Positions 1 to 5,295 of a stretch of DNA of 25,689 nt are shown here, in pieces; within the stretch, counting starts at the first letter, position 1, and each line of letters begins with the position of its first letter. The notes under the pieces are model-generated. The model searched no databases, had not been told where the DNA came from, and saw only the letters and a list, made by a program, of their open reading frames with translations. Origin of the DNA: JBBSMX01 sp038232935 (GTDB lineage: Bacteria; Bacteroidota; Rhodothermia; Rhodothermales; JANQRZ01); NCBI GenBank assembly GCA_038232935.1, contig JBBSMX010000050.1:1-25689 (forward strand). The letters are read 5' to 3'. The position numbers and the translations under genes were made by a program.

Positions 1-2
1 CA

Positions 3-140
3 CCGCCCGCCGAAGTCGCCGCCGTGCCGGACGACCTGTTGCAGCAGCTCGGCATCGCGCAGACGCTCGGGATGACGCGGCAGCGCGGCCTCGGTGCCGT
101 CCTCCACCGGATCAAGCACGCCGTCGCCGAGGCCTCATAA
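3..140 (+). CDS. C-terminal end of an unrecognised protein (partial)
   Basis: An open frame enters from the left edge and ends at TAA 138-140, giving 45 residues with ordinary high-GC codon use (G/C in almost every third position). The tail is rich in Leu, Gln and Ala and looks helical, ending in HRIKHAVAEAS. I do not recognise a family; helical tails of this kind occur in sensor kinases and response regulators, but nothing here proves that. The stop codon is notable: TAAC at 138-141 is also the crossover end of the integron attC site that follows. The cassette therefore appears to have inserted exactly at the end of this gene, leaving it intact. Confidence 0.6.
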   Translation, partial: PPAEVAAVPDDLLQQLGIAQTLGMTRQRGLGAVLHRIKHAVAEAS

Positions 141-246
141 CGCCTGAGTTAAGCCGCCCCGTGGCGGGGCAGCGGACGCGTGCTAGCGTAGCGTATGCAC
201 GTGGCTGCTGCCACGACATGGGGTCGGCTTGAACGAATTGTTAGGC
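135..246 (-). other. integron attC recombination site (59-base element) of the HPF cassette
   Basis: Read on the minus strand, GCCTAAC (246-240) opens the site and GTTATGA (141-135) closes it, with recombination expected between G141 and T140. The inner conserved halves are 225-242 and 139-156. On the minus strand they match, from memory, the two halves of the aadA-type attC: the first appears identical and the second differs by one base. The order of the halves fixes the orientation as minus, the same strand as the HPF-like gene, whose stop is 19 bases upstream. The region between (157-224) can form small hairpins (156-170; GTGGC/GCCAC at 201-214), as expected of a folded attC variable loop. 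The closing box departs from GTTRRRY, which fits insertion at a non-attC secondary site. Confidence 0.85.
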
Positions 247-621
247 CTATGACCGACAAGCCAACTAATGCTTGCCGAGCTTGCCTAGTTCGGTTTCCAG
301 TAGGCTCACCATCTTACGAGCAGCACCGGTTACCGCTTGCTCTATCGTGAGTGCCAAGTCGCTTACTGATGTCGGTTCGCGACCTGCAAGTCGCGCCTCA
401 AGCATGCATCGCTTGTCAATAACGCCTGACTTAGAGGTGCTGTTCTCGTCACTAAGGTGCACTTCCAGCCTTGTGATTTGGCCAGCGAAGCGCGATAGAA
501 CGCGGCCAAGAATTTCTTCGGCACTTTGAGTCATGGCCTCGTTTCCAGAGATATTCTTGTCTGTATTTATTTGGATATGCATATCAGGTTTCTCCAGTGA
601 TGGTGGCCGTTATAGGCCTAA
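141..621 (-). mobile_element. integron gene cassette carrying an HPF/RaiA-like gene
   Basis: On the minus strand the unit runs from TTAGGC (621-616), through a 5' leader with its own ribosome binding site and one gene (582-265), to its attC ending at G141. That is the canonical one-gene cassette layout, with gene and attC in the same orientation. The DNA is clearly AT-richer than the genes on either side, which supports transfer. No integron integrase or attI site is visible in the window. The cassette is either part of an array lying off the left edge or a lone insertion at a secondary site. I infer the latter mildly, because the flanking left gene keeps its own stop codon and chromosomal base composition. 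Confidence 0.78.
265..582 (-). CDS. HPF/RaiA-family ribosome-associated protein (cassette-encoded)
   Basis: A 105-residue protein of the ribosome hibernation promoting factor / RaiA (S30EA) type. The start MHIQINTDKNI, the central RFAGQITRLEVHLSDENS and the later KRCMLEARLAGREP plus IEQAVTGAARKM are the conserved blocks of the short HPF-like group common in Proteobacteria. Such proteins bind the 30S decoding region and stabilise idle ribosomes; this member is assigned by family only. It lacks the C-terminal dimerisation domain of long HPF, so it should resemble the short type. The start is ATG 582-580 with a GGAG motif about 10 bases upstream, unusual here since most neighbours lack a Shine-Dalgarno. 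The gene sits inside an integron cassette, and its AT-richer codons point to a foreign, possibly proteobacterial, source. Confidence 0.85.
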   Translation of the reverse strand: MHIQINTDKNISGNEAMTQSAEEILGRVLSRFAGQITRLEVHLSDENSTSKSGVIDKRCMLEARLAGREPTSVSDLALTIEQAVTGAARKMVSLLETELGKLGKH

Positions 622-703
622 CCATTGAGTAGGCGGAACGAGTCGGCATAGTGTGCAGCGGGAAAGCGGACTCGTTCCGCATAGCGCTCCGTGAAGTTAC
701 GGC
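616..703 (-). other. second attC-like site bounding the HPF cassette
   Basis: On the minus strand GCCGTAAC (703-696) and GTTAGGC (622-616) form the outer arms, and a perfect 12-bp inverted repeat (633-644 with 669-680) forms the inner arms around a 24-nt loop. The half next to GTTAGGC reads CCGCCTACTCAATG, which parallels the L' half of classic attC sites. The orientation is the same as the first attC, so the HPF gene is flanked by two attC sites in tandem, as in a cassette array. The outer arms are unequal (spacers of about 10 and 15 nt between arm and inner repeat), so this one is less certain than the site at 135-246. Confidence 0.6.
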
Positions 704-812
704 ATACTAACCGACGGATCTAGTAATCTGCCGTCTCCTCCAGCACCCACCGCCCTGCGGCCCCTCCGTCCACCGCCTCTTCCGGTGCTATGCCGAATCG
801 TTCCGCATAGCG
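672..812. repeat. 15-bp direct repeat (672-686 and 798-812)
   Basis: TCGTTCCGCATAGCG occurs at 672-686 and again, exactly, at 798-812. The first copy lies in the attC-like inner arm and the second in the presumed cassette remnant; the second copy is also half of an imperfect 25-bp palindrome (787-811). The duplication suggests recombination or a second, decayed attC next to the intact one. Confidence 0.6.
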
Positions 813-826
813 TGCGCCCTTGACAA
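718..826 (-). pseudogene. possible 3' remnant of a second cassette gene
   Basis: On the minus strand an open stretch of about 35 codons (VVKGARYAERFGIAPEEA, then GGAAGRWVLEETADY) ends at TAG 720-718, only 15 bases before the second attC. That is where the 3' end of a cassette gene would lie. Upstream it runs without a start into the last codons of the DUF2357 gene, so it is truncated. The amino-acid composition is protein-like but I recognise no family. It contains a 15-bp sequence (798-812) repeated at 672-686 inside the attC. An alternative is that 787-812 (inverted GCTATGC/GCATAGC) is a decayed attC and the open frame is chance. Confidence 0.3.
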
Positions 827-2551
827 CTAGACGAGCACACGCCGCAGCCAGTGTTCGAGATAGTCCGTCTCGCCCGGCAGCAGGGGGATCGCGCCGACGC
901 CGATGGACGCGACGGCCGTCCACAGCTTGCTCGCGGCGAACGCGCCGGGCTCCGGCTCGCGGTAAGGGAAAAGGGCGAGCGCCTGCTCGACGGACCGCTC
1001 GCCTGCCTTCCCCACGATGGCGTCGCGGTAGCGGTGGAGATCACCGAGCGCGGCCTCGGGCGGGCCGGGCGCGCCGTAGCGCCGGAGGTACCCGGCGCTG
1101 TCGTCGCGGCGGTACTTGGCGTCGAGGATGAAGCGGCGCACGGTGCGGCCCCGCCGGACGGTCAGCAGGAGGTCCGGCCGCTGCGCGAGGAGGCCGGTGC
1201 GGGCGGAGAAGCGCGGGTTGTACACCACCGTCACCCGCAGCCCGTCCCGCTCGAACGCGACCCCGTGCCGCCGCCCGCGCCGCAGCAGAAAGCGGACGCC
1301 CCGGTGCTCGGCGCGGAAGAAGGCGTGCGCCGGGACCGACCGGTCCAGCACGCGCGATACCGTGCAGACGAGCGTGAGGTAGGCCCACATCTCGTAGAGC
1401 ACCCACAGGTCTTTCGTCGCGTGGGGGACGGGGCCGCCCGCGATCCGCAGGCCGAGGGCGAGCGACTGGCAGGCGGCGTGGGCCTCGGCGTAGCCGGACG
1501 CAGCCAGCAGGCGCGGCGTCGGCGCGGGCGGCGGACCGGGCGAGGCGGCGGCGAGCGGCGCGAGGCGCAACAGTCGGGCGAGGCGGCTCTCGACATCGGC
1601 TAAGTCGGCGAGCAGGCTGCGACGGCGGGCGGAGCGCGGCCGGTGGGCTTCGGAAGCGTGGAGATCGGCGAGCGTACGGCGTGCGGCGTCGAGACGAGCG
1701 CGGAGCCAGCGGTGCTCCGCCGTGTCGAGGGTGACGTGGGCGCGGCGCTCGGAGAGGCGGGCGTGGACGGGGACGCCCGAGCGAAGGACCTGCATCGGCC
1801 CGGCCCCGCTCCCCTGCCGGACGGCCTGCCGCAGCGACGCATCGGGCCGCTGCACCCGCTCGGCGCGGACGAGCACGGGCTCGCGCAGCAGGTCGCGGTG
1901 GGGATGCGCGGCGACGCGGTCGAGCGCGGCTTCGAGTGCGGGGAGCGAGCGGCGCACGAGCGTCAGCCACGTCGCCCGGCGCGGCGGCGCGAAGGCTTCG
2001 GCGGAGGGCGAGTGCGTCGCGCGGAGATAGTCGAACGCGAGGCCCGCGAGCGCTTCGTCCACTTCGGCCCGCATCGTCTCCGCCTCGGCGAACGTCACCT
2101 TCGTCGGGAATACGTCTACCTCGAATCCGACCTCCTCCACTCCGCCGACAGCGACGACGAATGCGCTGCGTCCGACTTGCCCCGCAAAGTCCAGGACTCC
2201 CGCAACGACGCGTCCGCCGTCTCCGCTCGCCAGCCCGCCCGTCACCACAGGATCGCGGTGCCGGACCTCGACCGCTGCCCCGTCCCGACTCGTGACGAAC
2301 AGGCGGTACGCGGTCTGCTCCGCCAGCCGCATCGGCACACCGGACGCGGCGGGCTCGCCCCACACTTCGATCTGAGGTTCCGAGGTCGCCCGAAGCGGCT
2401 CGACCGAGAGGCAGCCCGGCGGGGCCGTGACATCGGCCGGCGCGGCGGGACCGGTCCACGTCAGTCGGAGGCGCTCGGTGGTGATGGAAAACAGCGGCAG
2501 CACGGGGGATACGAGCAGGGCGGAGCGAGGCGGGGTCTCCTCCTCAACCAC
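827..2551 (-). CDS. DUF2357 / McrC-like PD-(D/E)XK nuclease subunit
   Basis: A 574-residue protein with an N-terminal DUF2357-type region and a C-terminal nuclease core: PDLLLT with D460, then RRFILDAKYR with D477-A-K479, the D...(D/E)-x-K signature of restriction-type nucleases, followed by LHRYRDAI (about 505-512). DUF2357 proteins partner with McrB-type AAA+ motors much as McrC partners with McrB. Such a motor is encoded upstream on the same strand (5148-3460). The inferred role is the DNA-cleaving subunit of a type IV, modification-dependent restriction system. The start is GTG 2551-2549; an in-frame TAG lies 15 codons upstream with no ATG between, and no clear Shine-Dalgarno is seen. Codon use is strongly GC-rich like the chromosome. 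The gene is separated from its partner by an opposite-strand GNAT gene. Confidence 0.78.
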   Translation of the reverse strand: MVEEETPPRSALLVSPVLPLFSITTERLRLTWTGPAAPADVTAPPGCLSVEPLRATSEPQIEVWGEPAASGVPMRLAEQTAYRLFVTSRDGAAVEVRHRDPVVTGGLASGDGGRVVAGVLDFAGQVGRSAFVVAVGGVEEVGFEVDVFPTKVTFAEAETMRAEVDEALAGLAFDYLRATHSPSAEAFAPPRRATWLTLVRRSLPALEAALDRVAAHPHRDLLREPVLVRAERVQRPDASLRQAVRQGSGAGPMQVLRSGVPVHARLSERRAHVTLDTAEHRWLRARLDAARRTLADLHASEAHRPRSARRRSLLADLADVESRLARLLRLAPLAAASPGPPPAPTPRLLAASGYAEAHAACQSLALGLRIAGGPVPHATKDLWVLYEMWAYLTLVCTVSRVLDRSVPAHAFFRAEHRGVRFLLRRGRRHGVAFERDGLRVTVVYNPRFSARTGLLAQRPDLLLTVRRGRTVRRFILDAKYRRDDSAGYLRRYGAPGPPEAALGDLHRYRDAIVGKAGERSVEQALALFPYREPEPGAFAASKLWTAVASIGVGAIPLLPGETDYLEHWLRRVLV

Positions 2552-2738
2552 CCGTCGGCGGCGTCGGTTGCACCGAAGCGCGAGCGTCCGTACCTAGCGG
2601 TGGGGTGGATCGACTATACACTGCCGCCGAGCGCGCCCCCTCTCTGCCCTGCCGCTGGGCACCGCTCCCCCGATGGGGGCGAGAACGTAAAATGGGAGCA
2701 CTGTGCTTGTCCTCCCGCCACTCGGTCCCAGATCACGT

Positions 2739-2775
2739 CCCCTCGCCCCTCCGGGGAGAGGGACAGGGTGAGGGG
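2739..2775. repeat. REP-like interspersed palindromic repeat
   Basis: CCCCTCGCCCCTCCGGGG begins a stretch that folds in nested fashion: the outer arm CCCCTCGCCC pairs with GGGTGAGGGG with one G-T wobble, and the inner CCCCT pairs with GGGGAG. This is the widespread bacterial intergenic repeat that yields the spurious peptide PSPLRGEGQGEG when translated. It lies in the 280-bp gap (2552-2831) between the divergently transcribed DUF2357 and GNAT genes. I see nothing else in that gap apart from a GC-rich leader. Confidence 0.6.
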
Positions 2776-2831
2776 CTAACGAACGAGCCACCGACCCGCA
2801 CACCAGCACTCCTCGCTTTGCCCCTCCCCTC

Positions 2832-3509
2832 ATGCCCGACCTCCCCGATCCAGCGGATGCCCCCGTGCCGTCCCTGCGCCTCACGCTGGACGACGGCACG
2901 CCCGTCCTCCTCCGGCCTATCCTCCCGGAGGATGCCCCGCTGATCCAGCGGGGGCTGGCGCGCCTGTCCGTCGAGTCCCGCCTCTCGCGCTTCTTCTCTC
3001 CGGTGTCCCACCTCTCTGACGACCAGCTCGATTACCTCACTCAGGTCGACCAAGTGGGACACGTCGCATGGGGTGCGCTCGACCTCTCCTCGCAGGAGGT
3101 CCTCGGGCTGGGCATCGGACGCTTTGCCCGGCTCCCGTCCGAGCCCCACGTCGCCGAAGTCGCCCTCGCCGTCATCGACGAGGCGCACGGGCACGGGCTC
3201 GGGAGCCTCTTGCTCGGCGTCCTCTACTGCCTCGCTCGCCCCCGCGGTGTGACGACGTTCCGCGCCGTCGTGATGGCCCACAACCGGGGCCTCGTCGAGC
3301 GGCTGCGAGCGATCGGCGGGGTGGTCCAGGTCGAGGAGGGACAGGTCATCGTCGACCTCCCCGTCGTCGCCGACACCGACGACCTTCCCTCGACGCCCGA
3401 AGGCGAGGCGTTCAAGCGCGTGCTCCGCACCGTCGAAGCCGAGTGGGCGCGGGCGTCGTCTACTCCCAGAACGACGCGAACCCGTCCGCCAGCAGCCGGT
3501 CGGTCATGA
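2832..3509 (+). CDS. GNAT-family N-acetyltransferase
   Basis: A 225-residue protein with the GNAT layout: VLLRPILPEDAPLIQRGL (about 25-42), LSVESRLSRFFSP (45-57), then a core with AEVALAVIDEAHGHGLGSLL (about 111-130), where HGHGLG is the acetyl-CoA pyrophosphate loop. The RLSVESRLSRFF signature is shared with acetyltransferases of the protein-acetylating Pat type, but no cNMP-binding domain or CoA-ligase fusion is present, so the substrate is unknown. The start ATG is at 2832. The 3' end is odd: the last 50 bases overlap, tail to tail, the 3' end of the McrB-like gene, and the final 18 or so residues are Thr/Arg/Pro-rich and probably an unstructured extension. It lies between the two restriction genes but on the other strand, so it may be an insertion unrelated to them. 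Confidence 0.75.
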   Translation: MPDLPDPADAPVPSLRLTLDDGTPVLLRPILPEDAPLIQRGLARLSVESRLSRFFSPVSHLSDDQLDYLTQVDQVGHVAWGALDLSSQEVLGLGIGRFARLPSEPHVAEVALAVIDEAHGHGLGSLLLGVLYCLARPRGVTTFRAVVMAHNRGLVERLRAIGGVVQVEEGQVIVDLPVVADTDDLPSTPEGEAFKRVLRTVEAEWARASSTPRTTRTRPPAAGRS

Positions 3510-5148
3510 GGGCGAGCCGGGCGGCAGTGCGCGGGTAGCGCGCGGCGGAGATCGCGGACGGGCGGCCCCGTCGATCCCACTCCTCCAGCGCCTCGCGCAC
3601 GTCGTCTTCCGAGCGAAGCGGCGTGCCCGCGAGCACCCAGCCAAGCAGGTCGAACAGTGCCTGCCGGACGCTGCGGCTTCCGCCGGCGATGCGCGGCAAG
3701 AGTTTCATAAACAGCGCGAGGTCGAGCGGGTCCACTGGCGTGCCGTCGCGCATGCGAAAAGCGTCTGGCGATTCGGCCCCGTGCAGGACGAAGAGCGCCG
3801 CCTCGTCGCGCATCCGATAGCCGACCCCGAGCCCGGCCGGAGCAAGCAGCGCGTTCGCCTCCGTCAGCACGGTCACGACGCGCTCCACCGACGCCGTTTC
3901 CGCCTTCGACAGGTCTGCGAGCCCGCCGAGGGTGAGGGCGCGCGGCCACCACGCTGCGACGGGCCAGCGCTCCGTTGCCGTCGGTTCCGGCGTGGCCTCC
4001 CGCCACCGCCCGAGGTCCACGTCGGAGAGTTCGAGCGTGAACGCCCGGTCCAGCACCTTCCGGCTGAACCCGTACGCGCTCTCGTCCATGTTGACTGTGC
4101 CGACGAGCCCGAGATTCGGCGGCAGCCGCACGTCGCGGTCGGCGAGGAGGGACGCGCTCTCGAATCCGCCGCCCTCAGCCGGCCGCCGCCCTTCGATCCG
4201 GCTGAGGATTTCGGCGAGGTAGTGCTCCGGCCGGGCGAGGTTCATCTCGTCGAGGACGGCGACGGTGTAGCCCGCGTGCTCGGCTGCGTCGCGCGCGGCG
4301 GCGAGGAGCGCGCCGGGCCGGAAGTCGCCCTGCAAATCGACGTAGCCGAGGACTTCGGCGCTGTCGGTCCAGTCGGGGCGCACGGGGATGAGACGCACCG
4401 CGCTGCCCGTCGCTTCGGCCACCAGCACCGGCAGCCGGCTCTTCCCGACGCCCGTCACCCCGGCGAGGATCACGAACGGTTTCGTCCGCAGCGCCGTGAC
4501 GTAGGCCGCGATCTGCCACGGCTGATAGACGAAGCCGCGCGCTTCGACCCCTTCGATCAGTCGCTCCAGCGCCGCCGCCCGGTCCCACGGCTCCAGCGCT
4601 TCCGGCCCAAAATCGCCGGCCGGCTCGCGGACGACCGAGGCCGCCGGCTCCTCCTCCCCCTCCTGCGCCCGCCGCAGCCGCTCGAACGCCGCCATCACCT
4701 CGTCGAAGCTGCTCCCCTCGCGGGCACGAATCAGGAACTCCAGCACTTTCCCGTCGATGTTCGGGAGCGGGTGGACAACGCGCTGCGCGACGGCCCGGAA
4801 CTGCCGGTCTGCATCGTCGAGGTCGGCGTACTCGTCGAGGACGGTGAGCTTGCCGGCGAAGGCCTCGTAGGCCACCCACGCTTCCTCGCTCAGCCGAACA
4901 AGCGGACGGACGCGGACGCGGTGCGGGTAGTGGCCGCCCGGCACGAGCGCCGTGCTGTCCTCGAACGCGCCGCTCGTCGCCTCGTACAGCCCGGCGATCA
5001 CGCGGCGGCCCGGCAGATAGGCTACGATGCGGTCGCCCGGCCGGATCGCCTGCATCGCCGCCCGCCCCACGCGACGCACAGCGAATGTCCCAGCCCGGTC
5101 GTAAGCTGGAAAGTTGTCAGGGGGGATGGACCAGAGCCAGTAGGTCAT
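3460..5148 (-). CDS. EVE-domain McrB-like AAA+ restriction motor
   Basis: A 562-residue protein. Residues 1 to about 140 form an EVE/PUA-like domain (W4, W6, the FAVRR-VGRAA stretch, GDRIVAYLPGRRVIAGLYEA), a fold known to read modified bases. Residues about 200-500 are an McrB-type AAA+ domain: Walker A GVTGVGKS (230-237), Walker B VAVLDEMNLARPEHYLAEIL (296-315, holding the MNLAR signature), and GTVNMDES (350-357) followed by SRKVLDRAF. In McrBC systems this subunit binds modified DNA and drives translocation by GTP or ATP hydrolysis. Here EVE replaces the usual N-terminal DNA reader. The partner nuclease is the DUF2357 gene downstream on the same strand. The start is ATG 5148-5146 with no Shine-Dalgarno. 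The last 50 bases overlap the GNAT gene convergently. Confidence 0.85.
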   Translation of the reverse strand: MTYWLWSIPPDNFPAYDRAGTFAVRRVGRAAMQAIRPGDRIVAYLPGRRVIAGLYEATSGAFEDSTALVPGGHYPHRVRVRPLVRLSEEAWVAYEAFAGKLTVLDEYADLDDADRQFRAVAQRVVHPLPNIDGKVLEFLIRAREGSSFDEVMAAFERLRRAQEGEEEPAASVVREPAGDFGPEALEPWDRAAALERLIEGVEARGFVYQPWQIAAYVTALRTKPFVILAGVTGVGKSRLPVLVAEATGSAVRLIPVRPDWTDSAEVLGYVDLQGDFRPGALLAAARDAAEHAGYTVAVLDEMNLARPEHYLAEILSRIEGRRPAEGGGFESASLLADRDVRLPPNLGLVGTVNMDESAYGFSRKVLDRAFTLELSDVDLGRWREATPEPTATERWPVAAWWPRALTLGGLADLSKAETASVERVVTVLTEANALLAPAGLGVGYRMRDEAALFVLHGAESPDAFRMRDGTPVDPLDLALFMKLLPRIAGGSRSVRQALFDLLGWVLAGTPLRSEDDVREALEEWDRRGRPSAISAARYPRTAARLALMTDRLLADGFASFWE

Positions 5149-5210
5149 CGGGCGATGAGGAGGGGAGAGGCTTTCGGGAGAAGCGCCCGGTACGGCGTCG
5201 GAAGATAGGC

Positions 5211-5249
5211 GAGCCCGGGGGGACGCTTCACGCGCGCCTCCCCGGGCTC
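5211..5249 (-). terminator. GC-rich stem-loop after the TonB receptor gene
   Basis: GAGCCCGGGG (5211-5220) and CCCCGGGCTC (5240-5249) form a perfect 10-bp stem, extended by a G-U and a G-C pair, around a loop of 15-19 nt. It lies 47 bases past the stop of the minus-strand TonB receptor gene and before the McrB-like start, so it is well placed to end receptor transcription. There is no run of T after it. Confidence 0.6.
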
Positions 5250-5295
5250 GGCAGGGGGCCGAGGGCGTGCAGCCTCCGCCCCCTCCCCTGCCCCG

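Noticed and set aside
156..170. GCCCCG/CGGGGC hairpin as a terminator for the left partial gene
   Set aside because: It lies inside the attC variable region and has no T run; attC folding explains it better.
135..246. attC read in the plus orientation, belonging to the left partial gene
   Set aside because: The two conserved halves occur in the aadA order only on the minus strand, which also matches the orientation of the HPF gene.
2594..2943. Short frames encoding PSPLRGEG-like peptides
   Set aside because: These are translations of the REP-like repeat, a known source of false small proteins.
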